Positions 1-8,508 of a stretch of DNA of 21,053 bases are shown here, one piece after another. Origin of the DNA: an uncultured Alphaproteobacteria bacterium (GTDB lineage Bacteria > Pseudomonadota > Alphaproteobacteria > UBA7985 > CAJQQZ01). Location: the NCBI GenBank assembly GCA_905480445.1, contig CAJQQJ010000054.1, positions 1-21,053 of the forward strand, given 5' to 3'. Both the position numbers and the translations under genes were made by a program. The notes beneath the pieces were generated by a model. It ran no database searches and was not told the DNA's origin. It worked only from the letters and a program-made list of their open reading frames with translations. The first letter of the stretch is position 1. Every line of letters begins with the position of its first letter.

Positions 1-1457
1 TTATCGGTGCGCCTTGGGTTGATGAGCCAGCAGGCGAGATGTCTAGTCAAATCGAAGACAAGCGTTTCTCTGACAGTCACGGTAAACTGTTCAACTCGGC
101 TTTATTGCTAGAAGACGGCGAAATCCGCTCGACCAAGCATAAGATTTTGTTACCGAATACCTCTGTTTTTGACGACTATCGTACGTTCACACCAGGGTCC
201 CTTTGTGGCCCTATGTCGTTCAAGGGTGCAAGATTAGGCGTAATGGTTTGCGAAGACTCTTGGCACGAAGATGTTGCCGAGTGCCTTGATGAATCTGGCT
301 CAGAAATACTGATCGCTATTAACGGCTCGCCCTACGAACTTGGCAAGCAAGACGTCCGCATCCAGAAGATTGTGGCACGTGTCACCGAGACCGAACAGCC
401 TTTCATCTTCGTCAACCAAGTAGGTGGCCAGGACGAACTGGTCTTCGACGGCGGTTCTTTTGTCTTGAACTCGGATGCGTCGCTCAGAGTGCAAATGCCG
501 ATGTTTGAAGAGGGCCTACAGGTAACTGACTGGGTTGATGGCGCTGATGGTTGGGCGTGTGAAACTAACGCTGTAACAAGGCCGTTGGAAGACTTTGAGT
601 CTGACTACGCTGCGATGGTCTTAGCCCTTCGTGATTATGTGACGAAGAATGGTTTTAAGTCCGTTGTCTTGGGACTGTCTGGTGGCATTGATTCCGCGAT
701 TACGGCCGCGGTCGCTGTTGACGCTTTAGGCGCTGAGGCAGTCCATGCCCTGATGATGCCATCGCCTTATACGTCGATTGAGTCCTTGGAGGATGCGGCC
801 CATGCTGCAAAGCTGTTGGGCATTCGTTTAGACGAGATCAATATTGGCCCGGCGATGGAAGCTTTCGACAAAATGTTGGCTCCTTTGTTTGCAGGCAAAG
901 ACAAAGACTTGACGGAAGAAAATATCCAGGCCCGCACGCGGGGTAACATCCTCATGTCGATCTCAAACAAGTTCGGCGCAATGTTGCTGACGACTGGCAA
1001 TAAGTCTGAGATCGCTGTTGGCTATGCCACGCTCTACGGTGATATGTGTGGCGGTTACAATGCGATTGGCGACCTCTACAAAACACGCGTTTTTGAGATG
1101 TGCCGTTGGCGCAATGCCCATAAGCCGTCTATTGCTCTTGGTCCTGATGGTGAGGTTGTACCTGAACGTATCATCACGAAGCCTCCAAGCGCAGAGTTAC
1201 GACCAGATCAAAAAGACGAAGATTCGTTGCCGCCTTATGACGTTTTGGATGAGATCCTCACCGGGTTCATTGAGGATGAGAAATCCCGCGATGACCTCGT
1301 GACGCAAGGCTTTGAACAGGCAATAGTTGATCGAGTCTGGCGTTTGCTGCATATAGCGGAATACAAACGTCGGCAGGCGGCACCCGCTGTACGCCTTTCA
1401 AGGCGCGCTTTTGGTCGTGACCGCCGCTATCCCATTACCAACCGCTTCAGCGGTTAA
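1..1457 (+). CDS. nadE: Glutamine-dependent NAD(+) synthase, 5'-truncated
   Basis: Makes NAD from deamido-NAD, ATP and glutamine in the cytosol, the last step of NAD synthesis. The reading frame is open from base 3 (IGAPW...), so the ATG at 39 is internal and the gene starts before the window. Two domains are visible. The N-terminal nitrilase-type glutaminase part has the nucleophile Cys in VMVCEDSW (codon 249-251) and the preceding Lys in HKILLPN. The C-terminal synthase domain has the ATP P-loop LGLSGGIDSA near 670-700 and TTGNKSE near 990. The protein ends in the family-typical RRYPITNR. A 6-bp perfect hairpin (AACCGCTTCAGCGGTT, 1440-1455) overlaps the end of the gene but has no T-run. gltX follows after 18 bases, so co-transcription is likely. 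The family identity is clear. Confidence 0.95.
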   Translation, partial: IGAPWVDEPAGEMSSQIEDKRFSDSHGKLFNSALLLEDGEIRSTKHKILLPNTSVFDDYRTFTPGSLCGPMSFKGARLGVMVCEDSWHEDVAECLDESGSEILIAINGSPYELGKQDVRIQKIVARVTETEQPFIFVNQVGGQDELVFDGGSFVLNSDASLRVQMPMFEEGLQVTDWVDGADGWACETNAVTRPLEDFESDYAAMVLALRDYVTKNGFKSVVLGLSGGIDSAITAAVAVDALGAEAVHALMMPSPYTSIESLEDAAHAAKLLGIRLDEINIGPAMEAFDKMLAPLFAGKDKDLTEENIQARTRGNILMSISNKFGAMLLTTGNKSEIAVGYATLYGDMCGGYNAIGDLYKTRVFEMCRWRNAHKPSIALGPDGEVVPERIITKPPSAELRPDQKDEDSLPPYDVLDEILTGFIEDEKSRDDLVTQGFEQAIVDRVWRLLHIAEYKRRQAAPAVRLSRRAFGRDRRYPITNRFSG

Positions 1458-1475
1458 CAAATTAAAAGGCATGAC

Positions 1476-2786
1476 ATGAGAGTCCGTTTTGCTCCCAGTC
1501 CAACTGGAAAGCTGCATCTTGGCAACGCGCGAATGGCTGTGGCCAACTGGTTACACGCTCGCGCCCAAGGTGGTGAATTCATGCTGCGCATGGATGATAC
1601 CGATGAAGAACGCTCTACAGAAGCTTTCGCAGACGGTATCAAAGAAGACATGACTTGGTTAGGTTTGGACTGGGATTGCTTCGCGCGCCAGTCAGACCGC
1701 TACGATCGCTATGAAATAGCCAAACAAAAGCTCATTGATGATGGTCGCTTGTACCCATGTTATGAATCGCCGGAAGAACTGGGCTTGATGCGGAAATCGC
1801 TTCTGCAACGCGGCCAGCCACCGATCTATGATCGCTCTGCGTTGAAGTTAACGGACGAACAAAAGGAAAAGTTCGCAGCTGATGGTCGCCAACCGCACTG
1901 GCGCTTCAGGCTGTTGCCAGGGTCGATTGAATGGGAAGACATGGCACGAGGACCAGTTCACTTTGAGGCTGAGAATATCTCCGATCCTGTCTTACTGCGC
2001 GAAGATGGCCGTCCTCTTTACACCTTGTCGTCTGTCGTTGATGACATTGAACTAGAGATGACAGATATTATTCGTGGTGAAGATCATGTGACCAACACCG
2101 CAGCGCAGGTTCAGTTATTTGAAGCATTGGGCGGCACGGTGCCTCGTTTTGCGCACATCTCGCTCGTCTTGGACGTTGAAGGCACCAAGCTTTCGAAACG
2201 TACAGCGGACGCGATGAGCCTCGAAGGCCTGCGCGAAGAGAACATTGAACCTCTAGCCATTATCACTTACTTAGCAAAGCTTGGAACCTCTGAGGCGCCA
2301 CAAGCTGAGTTAGATCTACAAAAGATCATCGCTGATTTTGAGGTCGGTGGATTTGGGCGCGCGGCACCTAGAATGTCTGTTGACGAGCTCAAGCATCTCA
2401 ACACGGCTCTTTTGCATGTTTCACCCTATGAGCGCGTTAAAGACCGCTTGGATTGCGACGAAGACTTTTGGCTAGCATTTCGGGAGAACATTGATTCCCT
2501 GGAAGGTATGTCGATATGGCAGAGGGTTGTAGGCGGCGAAATTGATCCAGTGATCGATGACGCAGACTTTGCCAAACAAGCCGCTGATTTGCTGCCTGAA
2601 GGTGATATAGAAGATGGCACCTGGAAAGCTTGGACTGGCGCCGTTAAGGACAGCACAGGTCGTAAAGGCAAAGACCTTTTCATGCCTCTGCGTTTGGCAC
2701 TGACTGGTCAAAACAAGGGACCAGAAATGGCCTCTCTAATAAAGCTCATTGGCCGCGATAAAATCTTGAAAAGACTTAGAGGATAG
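1476..2786 (+). CDS. gltX: Glutamyl-tRNA synthetase (GluRS)
   Basis: Class I aminoacyl-tRNA synthetase that charges tRNA-Glu (or tRNA-Gln in species using the amidotransferase route). The N-terminal Rossmann catalytic domain carries the HIGH-type motif as HLGN (residues 14-17, after APSPTGKL). The KMSKS-type motif is KLSKR (238-242), followed by an alpha-helical anticodon-binding part. At 436 residues it is shorter than typical bacterial GluRS (about 470-500). Alphaproteobacteria often carry two gltX paralogues, and I cannot say which one this is. The start at 1476 is supported by AAAAGG 6 bases upstream; the ATG at 1471 hits a stop after two codons. It lies between nadE and cysS on the same strand with short gaps, consistent with one operon. 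Confidence 0.94.
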   Translation: MRVRFAPSPTGKLHLGNARMAVANWLHARAQGGEFMLRMDDTDEERSTEAFADGIKEDMTWLGLDWDCFARQSDRYDRYEIAKQKLIDDGRLYPCYESPEELGLMRKSLLQRGQPPIYDRSALKLTDEQKEKFAADGRQPHWRFRLLPGSIEWEDMARGPVHFEAENISDPVLLREDGRPLYTLSSVVDDIELEMTDIIRGEDHVTNTAAQVQLFEALGGTVPRFAHISLVLDVEGTKLSKRTADAMSLEGLREENIEPLAIITYLAKLGTSEAPQAELDLQKIIADFEVGGFGRAAPRMSVDELKHLNTALLHVSPYERVKDRLDCDEDFWLAFRENIDSLEGMSIWQRVVGGEIDPVIDDADFAKQAADLLPEGDIEDGTWKAWTGAVKDSTGRKGKDLFMPLRLALTGQNKGPEMASLIKLIGRDKILKRLRG

Positions 2787-2798
2787 AAAGTTAGCACC

Positions 2799-4130
2799 AT
2801 GAAATTTTACAATACGCTCACCCGCAAAATGGAAGACTTCGTTCCTGAAGATCCCTGCCGTGTGCGTATGTATGTTTGTGGGCCGACTGTTTACGATTAC
2901 GCCCACATTGGCAATTTCCGCCCTATGGTGGTTTTTGATACGTTGAACCGGTTACTGCGCCATGAATTTGGTCAGAAGTCTGTGATCTATGCGCGTAACA
3001 TCACAGATATCGATGACAAGATCATCAACCAGGCGATTGAAACCAACACGACGATTGATGTTATTACAGAGCGGACTATTGCCGCCTTTCATGATGATCT
3101 TGGCGCGCTCAATGTTCTGGCTCCCGATCATGAGCCGCGTTGCACCGAGTACGTTGAGCCCATGGTTGCGATGATTGAGGAGTTGATCGAGGGCGGCTTC
3201 GCTTATGCTGCCGATGGTCATGCGCTCTTTGATATCCACAGCTATGAAAAATACGGCAAGCTCTCAAAGCGCTCATTGGACGACATGAGGGCAGGGGCCA
3301 GAGTTGAGGTCGCACCTTACAAACGTGACCCCGGCGATTTTGTGCTTTGGAAACCGTCTAATGACCAGCAGCCAGGTTGGGACAGTCCCTGGGGCAGAGG
3401 ACGACCAGGCTGGCACATCGAATGTTCAGCTATGTCCAAATCTTGTCTTGGCGAGACTTTTGACATTCACGGCGGCGGATTAGATTTGATTTTCCCGCAT
3501 CATGAAAATGAAATAGCTCAGTCCTGCTGTGCCAATGACACCGAGGTGATGGCGCGTCATTGGATGCATAATGGCTACCTGACAGTTGACGGCGAGAAGA
3601 TGTCTAAGTCCTTAGGCAATTTCTTTACCGTCAAACAGCTGCGTGATGAAGATTGGAGCGGGGAAGTTATCCGTTTTTCTTTGCTGTCCGCGCACTACCG
3701 CCAGCCATTGGATTTCAGCCGCGATAAAATGCGCGAGATGAAAACACAGCTGGATCGCTGGTATGGCTTCCTGAAAGAAGCCGGTGATGTATCCGGTGGT
3801 CAGGTCGATGAGAGGGTTATTGCTGCCCTGTCAGACGATTTGAATACCCCACAAGCGATTGCTGTGCTTCATGAGCTGACAGCACGCCCTGCTGATCTAA
3901 AAGCTTCAGCAACTATGCTAGGCCTGTTGCAGCAAGATCCAGAAGCTTGGTTCAAAGGCGAAGTCGCCGACGATGAAGCGTCAGAGATTGAAGCTCTGAT
4001 CGAGAAGCGCAAACAAGCCAAAGCAAATAAGGATTTTGCGACTGCGGACCAAGTTCGCAATCAACTGGTTGCCATGGGTATTGTTCTTGAAGACAAGCCT
4101 GGTGGTGTTACCGAGTGGAAACGCGGCTAA
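2799..4130 (+). CDS. cysS: Cysteinyl-tRNA synthetase
   Basis: Charges tRNA-Cys in the cytosol. This is a class Ia synthetase with the zinc site and both signature motifs intact. Zn ligands are Cys27 (MYVCGPTVYD), Cys209 (GWHIECSAMS), His234 and Glu238 (FPHHENE). The HIGH motif is HIGN (36-39) and KMSKS is at 267-271. At 443 residues it is close to the usual 450-470. The start ATG lies 12 bases after gltX stops, and the Shine-Dalgarno sequence is weak (AGAAAG region). It is the last gene of the nadE-gltX-cysS run and faces the convergent TAXI gene with only 17 bases between the stop codons. Confidence 0.96.
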   Translation: MKFYNTLTRKMEDFVPEDPCRVRMYVCGPTVYDYAHIGNFRPMVVFDTLNRLLRHEFGQKSVIYARNITDIDDKIINQAIETNTTIDVITERTIAAFHDDLGALNVLAPDHEPRCTEYVEPMVAMIEELIEGGFAYAADGHALFDIHSYEKYGKLSKRSLDDMRAGARVEVAPYKRDPGDFVLWKPSNDQQPGWDSPWGRGRPGWHIECSAMSKSCLGETFDIHGGGLDLIFPHHENEIAQSCCANDTEVMARHWMHNGYLTVDGEKMSKSLGNFFTVKQLRDEDWSGEVIRFSLLSAHYRQPLDFSRDKMREMKTQLDRWYGFLKEAGDVSGGQVDERVIAALSDDLNTPQAIAVLHELTARPADLKASATMLGLLQQDPEAWFKGEVADDEASEIEALIEKRKQAKANKDFATADQVRNQLVAMGIVLEDKPGGVTEWKRG

Positions 4131-4147
4131 GCGAGCGAAGAAAGCTT

Positions 4148-5125
4148 CTAGTCTATTAGACCAAGCTCTCTGTAAGCTTCTTCCGCACCTGCATGATAGG
4201 GGGCGGTGAGGCTGTCATTTGCCATCACCCTAGGCTCCAGGTATTCAAGGGCTGGGTGAAGCTTGCGGAAGGTTTCTATGTTGCTCATCAGGTTCTTTAC
4301 GACACCGTAGACAACTTCCTTGGGGATATAGGATGTGGTGACAAAGGTTGCGCCAACGCCAAACGACTTTGTGTCATCCGTTGTTTCTTCGTAAGCCGCT
4401 GCTGGGATTACCGCGTAACGGTAGAAGCTGTGTTTTGCCACCAATCCGTCAACTTCTTTGCCTGTAATATCTACCAACACAGTGTCGCAAGATTTAAGAG
4501 TATCCTTCACCAGTGTTGATGGATGTCCGACCAGCGCAACGAACGCATCAATTTCGCCTCTGCAAAGCGCCTTGCTTGCTTCAAATGCTTTGGTTTCATA
4601 GATGTCGAAATGCTCGTCTTCCCAACCAAAAGCCATGGCGATGACATTCCAAGTGTTGCGGGTGCCAGATTCAGGCAAGTCAACGTTCAAACGTTTGTTG
4701 GGTAAGTCGGTGATTGTTCTTATACCACTATCGGCGCGCGCGACGATGGTGACTGGTTCGGGGTGAAGGGAGAAAATCGCTCGCAGTTCTTCAAACGGCT
4801 TTTTGTCTGAGAACTTAGAAGTGCCTGTGTAGGCGTGATACTGCCAATCAGACTGCACAATTCCAAATTCGAGATCTCCGGAGCGAATACGATTGAGATT
4901 TTGGATTGATCCAGACGTTGGCTCCACGGCGCAGCGGATACCATGGTCTGCACGACCGTTGTTGATCAAACGGCATATAGCGCCACCCGCAGGGAAATAA
5001 ACCCCAGTGACGTCACCTGTGCCAATAGCAACTGAGCGTTTGTCTGCAGCGGTTGCGGGAAAAATCTGAAAAGAAAAAACAAGACCAATGAACAAAGCAA
5101 AAAGAGTTGTGCCAATGGCTCGCAT
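4148..5125 (-). CDS. TAXI-family TRAP transporter solute-binding protein
   Basis: Periplasmic receptor of the TRAP-T family, TAXI branch. Such receptors deliver small organic acids or amino acids (glutamate in the best known case) to a DctQM-type fused permease driven by an ion gradient. The 325-residue protein begins with a signal peptide (hydrophobic run at residues 5-22, likely cut after ATA at 26). It then shows the TAXI signature IGTGDVTGVYFPAGGAICRL and the typical EPTSGSIQNLNRIRSGDLEFG segment. The ligand specificity cannot be read. No TRAP permease gene is adjacent: the neighbours are cysS (convergent) and the FAD hydroxylase upstream. The start is supported by AGAGGAC about 8 bases upstream on the minus strand. 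Confidence 0.9.
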   Translation of the reverse strand: MRAIGTTLFALFIGLVFSFQIFPATAADKRSVAIGTGDVTGVYFPAGGAICRLINNGRADHGIRCAVEPTSGSIQNLNRIRSGDLEFGIVQSDWQYHAYTGTSKFSDKKPFEELRAIFSLHPEPVTIVARADSGIRTITDLPNKRLNVDLPESGTRNTWNVIAMAFGWEDEHFDIYETKAFEASKALCRGEIDAFVALVGHPSTLVKDTLKSCDTVLVDITGKEVDGLVAKHSFYRYAVIPAAAYEETTDDTKSFGVGATFVTTSYIPKEVVYGVVKNLMSNIETFRKLHPALEYLEPRVMANDSLTAPYHAGAEEAYRELGLID

Positions 5126-5184
5126 GAAAATTGTCCTCTAGTTTTTCAGTCTATTGTAGTCCTTTTTGCTGCTAAATAAAGGAG

Positions 5185-5201
5185 GGGTTAGCCGATAACC
5201 C
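5185..5201 (-). terminator. Candidate terminator or leader hairpin between the FAD hydroxylase and TAXI genes
   Basis: Perfect 6-bp stem with a 5-base loop, read on the minus strand as GGGTTA TCGGC TAACCC, followed by CTCCTTTATTT. It lies about 45 bases past the hydroxylase stop. A wider pairing is also possible: AAGGAGG (5179-5185) with CCTCCTT (5218-5224) would enclose the small stem, though the two share base 5185. It may be a weak intrinsic terminator or a structured leader for the TAXI gene. The T-run is broken, so confidence is modest. Confidence 0.35.
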
Positions 5202-5248
5202 AAAATAAATGGCTTTGCCTCCTTACATCTTGTAGCAATTTGCATCGC

Positions 5249-6445
5249 TTACAGTCGCATTGTCGTAGGGATGTAGCCAACAGGTTGTAAACCGAGTTTC
5301 ATCAACTGACGTTTGATGGGCGGGGCGGTGCGAAGCAACGATAATCCGGCTTTTCGGACACCCTGGCCGAACGAGCTTTGCGCGGCGGTGAGAAAGTTAA
5401 GACTATTTGAAAAGCCGAAGCGTGCCAATACATCAGGCAATCTTCGGCTTTCGTAAAGGGCGAGGCCCGCCTCGCTGCCGGGATCTTCGGATAGCGCAAT
5501 TTCGGTGCTCAAAATGTCGGCTAATGTCGCGACGTCAGTTAGGCTAAGGTTTAGCCCTTGTGCACCTGTTGGTGGCAAAACATGAGCTGCCTCAGCAATG
5601 AGTGCCAGTCTCGGCGCGTAAAACTTTTGTGCGACTTGAGACTGAATGGGAAACCCTTGAGGTTTGGAGAGCAATTCGATTTTACCCAGATGGCCTCTTG
5701 TTCGTCGCTGTATTTGAATTGTTAGTTCTTGTTTTGACAGCTTGGCAAGTTTGGCTCCCGTTTCTTCAGGTTCGATCCAGACAAGGGAGGTCTGGTCACC
5801 CCTCATGGGTACCAAAGTAAAGGGTCCGCCACGTCTTTGGAATTCTGTAGAAATGGCGTCGTGAGGTTTGCTGTGCTTCAGTTGTGCCGTGACAGCGAAT
5901 TGGCCTCCTGAAACTTGATGGCAATAGATACTCGATTGTTTCCGACAGAGTGAATGTCGTCCATCAGCAGCAACCACGAGGTCGGACATTACTGTCTCGC
6001 CGTTTGAGAGTTTGATTGCGCGCCGGTCGCTAAAGTCTGTTTGTAACAAGGCTGCATTTATAAAGGTGATATCAGTATCTGCGAGTTTCTTCAAAAGCGC
6101 TTGCTGCAAAGCGGCATTTGGAATGTTGTACGCCAAGGGCTCATCGCCAACTTCTTGGCTGGTGAAATCTGTTACTGCGCCGGCTCCTCTGGTGGCTGCT
6201 GAATCGTCAATTAAACGCATGGTCCAAAAGGGTTGAGCTTGATCTTCAATCTCTGTCCACAGATCTAAGGATTGTAAGAAGCGGACCGATGACGGTAACA
6301 AAGCTGACGTGCGATAGTCAATGTATCCTGGGGGCGGAGAAGGGGAAATGATAGCAGTTTCAAAACCGAGCCTGGAGAGTGACAGCGCGGCCGTCAAACC
6401 CGCTAAGCCACCCCCGACTATCGCTATTTGGAAGTCTCGCTGCAA
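5249..6445 (-). CDS. UbiH/UbiF/UbiL-type FAD-dependent ubiquinone hydroxylase
   Basis: Class A flavoprotein monooxygenase, probably one of the ring hydroxylases of ubiquinone synthesis, which act at the inner membrane with O2. Of the 398 residues, the dinucleotide-binding GGGLAG is at 11-16, the DG motif VVAADGRHS at 157-164, and the second FAD motif EAAHVLPPTGAQGLN at 285-299. The first Asp of the usual GDAAH is Glu here, as I recall for alphaproteobacterial UbiL-like members. The exact ring position is not inferable. The start codon is TTG (6445-6443): no ATG precedes the Rossmann motif, and AGGAG lies 8 bases upstream. It follows the OmpA-domain gene on the same strand after about 108 bases. 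Confidence 0.85.
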   Translation of the reverse strand: MQRDFQIAIVGGGLAGLTAALSLSRLGFETAIISPSPPPGYIDYRTSALLPSSVRFLQSLDLWTEIEDQAQPFWTMRLIDDSAATRGAGAVTDFTSQEVGDEPLAYNIPNAALQQALLKKLADTDITFINAALLQTDFSDRRAIKLSNGETVMSDLVVAADGRHSLCRKQSSIYCHQVSGGQFAVTAQLKHSKPHDAISTEFQRRGGPFTLVPMRGDQTSLVWIEPEETGAKLAKLSKQELTIQIQRRTRGHLGKIELLSKPQGFPIQSQVAQKFYAPRLALIAEAAHVLPPTGAQGLNLSLTDVATLADILSTEIALSEDPGSEAGLALYESRRLPDVLARFGFSNSLNFLTAAQSSFGQGVRKAGLSLLRTAPPIKRQLMKLGLQPVGYIPTTMRL

Positions 6446-6553
6446 AGAGTTTTCTCCTGGTTTCTAGAGAGGTTTACAGCAGAAAAACGGCGAAATTAAA
6501 AACTTACGCTTAGGTGTTACAATCTGTCGCCGGTTCGCATCGTGCGTGGCATT

Positions 6554-7531
6554 TTACGACGAATTCTCAAATTGGGAAGCATTGTGCGAAAGGTGATGCC
6601 CCCTTGCTAGAAAGCAAGGGGGCATCCAGGCTGCACGCAAGGTGAGGAGGAGGCAAGATAACCTGCTTGCGCAGGCTTCTGAGGGCCAGTTGCGCACAAC
6701 CTGTGGCCTGACAAAGCGAGCAACCCCGCCTTGTGTAGCGTATACTTTGAATTCTACACGACGATTATCTAAAAGTCGACCGTCAGCTGAGTAAGCTGGT
6801 TTGTCCGGACGGCTTTCTCCCAAATAGGAGATTTGGACACGATTGGGGTCTATTCTATAGGCCAACAAAGCGTTGCGCGCGTTAAGGGAACGACGTTGGG
6901 AAAGGCGAACGTTGTAACCAACGTTGCCAGACACGTCTGTGTGGCCTTCTAGGACCACTCTGGAATTAGGGTTAGCGTTCATATAGGCTGCGAGCTGTCC
7001 GATGACTTGCATCGAGTAACGTGTGATGTCGTGTCTGTCATGGTCGAAGAATACGCGATCTAGGAAAATCAACTCTCCTGCCTGAACGACTCGTGTTTGT
7101 GGCTGAGCGACTCGTACTGGTTGTTGAATCACTGGTTGTTGGTAAACAACGGGTTGAGGTTGATGTGCTGGCAATGAACCGCCAGCAGTGCCGCCAATCA
7201 AACGAAATCCGGAGCGGCGATTTTGAAAATCAAGCTGTCTCGTTGCTGCTTCGTGGTTGGCGTGAGTACCATACTTGGCACGAAATTCTGGGCTTAGACT
7301 TTGGATGTAAGGATCTTCGTTCACGCGCTGTCGTGTGATGTATGTACGATAGTGAAGATCTGCCTTCGTGCGCCCTAGAAACTGCGAATGATTATAAAGG
7401 TCAGTGCGGTTATCATAAGGGTCGACCAAAATCTGCTGGTTGTTCAGCTGAGTCGTTTGCGCAGACGCAGCCGTCGTTGCTAACACCAATCCAGTAAATA
7501 GACCGGTTAGCGATAATTTTCTTAAGAACAT
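6554..7531 (-). CDS. OmpA-domain outer-membrane/peptidoglycan-binding protein
   Basis: Secreted protein expected to tether the cell envelope to peptidoglycan. Residues 1-24 form a signal peptide (cleavage after ASA). Residues 30-115 show no recognisable domain, and 120-150 are a Pro/Gln/Val-rich linker. Residues 156-266 form an OmpA C-terminal domain with VFFDHDRHDIT, EGHTDVSG (Asp199) and LSQRRSLNARN (Arg in the ligand-binding helix). No beta-barrel is present. The domain should end near residue 266, but the frame continues for about 55 Cys- and Leu-rich residues that include a perfect 14-bp hairpin (6595-6626), so the tail is suspicious. A sigma-54-like promoter lies 51 bases upstream of the ATG. 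AGAAAG about 8 bases before the ATG serves as ribosome site. Confidence 0.85.
   Translation of the reverse strand: MFLRKLSLTGLFTGLVLATTAASAQTTQLNNQQILVDPYDNRTDLYNHSQFLGRTKADLHYRTYITRQRVNEDPYIQSLSPEFRAKYGTHANHEAATRQLDFQNRRSGFRLIGGTAGGSLPAHQPQPVVYQQPVIQQPVRVAQPQTRVVQAGELIFLDRVFFDHDRHDITRYSMQVIGQLAAYMNANPNSRVVLEGHTDVSGNVGYNVRLSQRRSLNARNALLAYRIDPNRVQISYLGESRPDKPAYSADGRLLDNRRVEFKVYATQGGVARFVRPQVVRNWPSEACASRLSCLLLTLRAAWMPPCFLARGHHLSHNASQFENSS
6595..6626 (-). terminator. Perfect 14-bp hairpin inside the 3' end of the OmpA-domain gene
   Basis: GATGCCCCCTTGCT, 4-base loop, AGCAAGGGGGCATC: every base of the 14-bp stem pairs. It has the look of a strong intrinsic terminator, but neither side carries a clear T-run (the minus strand continues ACCTTTCGCAC). 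It lies within the annotated frame, encoding about residues 303-313. It may be a terminator, an mRNA-stabilising 3' structure or a copy of a dispersed palindrome. Confidence 0.45.
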
Positions 7532-7581
7532 TCTAAATCTTTCTAAAAATGGTTCTTGCCTCTAGTAATACCAAAATTTAC

Positions 7582-7598
7582 TGCAACGACTGTGCCAA
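7582..7598 (-). promoter_or_regulatory. Sigma-54 (-24/-12) promoter for the OmpA-domain gene
   Basis: On the minus strand the sequence reads TTGGCACAGTCGTTGCA, matching the RpoN consensus YTGGCAC-N5-TTGCW at every conserved base. The GG and GC elements have the obligatory 10-base spacing. It lies in the 110-base gap between sseA and the OmpA-domain gene and points toward the latter. The expected start near 7571 gives a leader of about 40 bases. An RpoN promoter needs an AAA+ activator; none is encoded in this window. Confidence 0.6.
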
Positions 7599-7641
7599 TC
7601 AAAAGAAAACATGAAGGCTACACCCTCAATTTGGGGAGATA

Positions 7642-8499
7642 TTAGGAGCTACTAACGATTGGGAAACCATTTGCAGGAAGCCCCCATTCGGACCAAGACG
7701 CATCGTAGATGGCGACACCATTTATGCCTGCCACATGCAGTGCCAAGGCGAGCGTAGATGCCGTGACTCCTGATCCGCAAGAAGTGACAATAGGCTTTGC
7801 TAGATCAACGCCTTCAGCCTCAAATGCCGCTTTGATTTCAGCAACTGACTTCAACGTTTGGGTTTCGCCATTGATCAATTCAACATGGGGAAGATTGAAA
7901 GCACCAGCCATGTGACCAGGCACGCGTCCAGGCCATGGCTCAGCTTCGGTGCCGGCAAACCGCCCACGAGAACGAGCGTCAACAATCTGCTCTTTCTTAG
8001 TCCCAACCAATGAAAGCATGTCTTGGGCATCTCGCACTTGAGCTTTGTCGAGGTTTGCGTTGAACCTTTTGGGCGCGGGCTTAACACCGTCACCTGTCTC
8101 AAGGTTTAGCCCAGCTGACTTCCATGCTTTCAATCCACCTTCTAGGATCTTCACGTTCTCATGGCCGTAAACCCTGAATGTCCACCAAAGCCTTGGTGCC
8201 GAAAACAGGCCACTTTGGTCATAGATGATAACTAGATCATCGTTGGAAATGCCCATGGAGCCAACAGCAGCAGAGAAACGTTGGTTGTCGGCCAACATGT
8301 GAGGTCGAGATTTGTCCGGATCGCTGATGGCTTCCAAATCACAAAATTGAGCGCCGGGGATATGGCCTTCTTGGAATTCCGCTGCGGCATCTCTCTTCAC
8401 GACGGGCAGGAAGTAAGTTCCGTCTAGAACGACAAGGTTCTCTTTGCCAAGATTTTCGGAAAGCCAGCTGGCGGTTACAAAAGGGGAGGTGCTTGTCAT
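7642..8499 (-). CDS. sseA: 3-mercaptopyruvate sulfurtransferase
   Basis: Transfers sulfur from 3-mercaptopyruvate, the transamination product of cysteine, to thiols, thioredoxin or cyanide. It is a tandem rhodanese protein of 285 residues. The inactive N-terminal domain spans about 8-130 (SAPRLWWTFRVYGH near 100-113). The catalytic C-terminal domain has Cys241 in the loop CGSGVTA, whose CGSG-T form separates this family from thiosulfate rhodaneses. It lies 9 bases downstream of cysK on the same strand, so the pair is almost certainly co-transcribed and links cysteine formation to sulfur transfer. Confidence 0.93.
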   Translation of the reverse strand: MTSTSPFVTASWLSENLGKENLVVLDGTYFLPVVKRDAAAEFQEGHIPGAQFCDLEAISDPDKSRPHMLADNQRFSAAVGSMGISNDDLVIIYDQSGLFSAPRLWWTFRVYGHENVKILEGGLKAWKSAGLNLETGDGVKPAPKRFNANLDKAQVRDAQDMLSLVGTKKEQIVDARSRGRFAGTEAEPWPGRVPGHMAGAFNLPHVELINGETQTLKSVAEIKAAFEAEGVDLAKPIVTSCGSGVTASTLALALHVAGINGVAIYDASWSEWGLPANGFPIVSSS

Positions 8500-8508
8500 C
8501 TATATTCC

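Noticed and set aside
4131..4190. Inverted GAAGAAAGCTT / AAGCTTCTTC pair at the cysS-TAXI junction as a bidirectional terminator
   Set aside because: The stem has a bulge, the loop is nearly 30 bases and there is no T-run; too weak to annotate.
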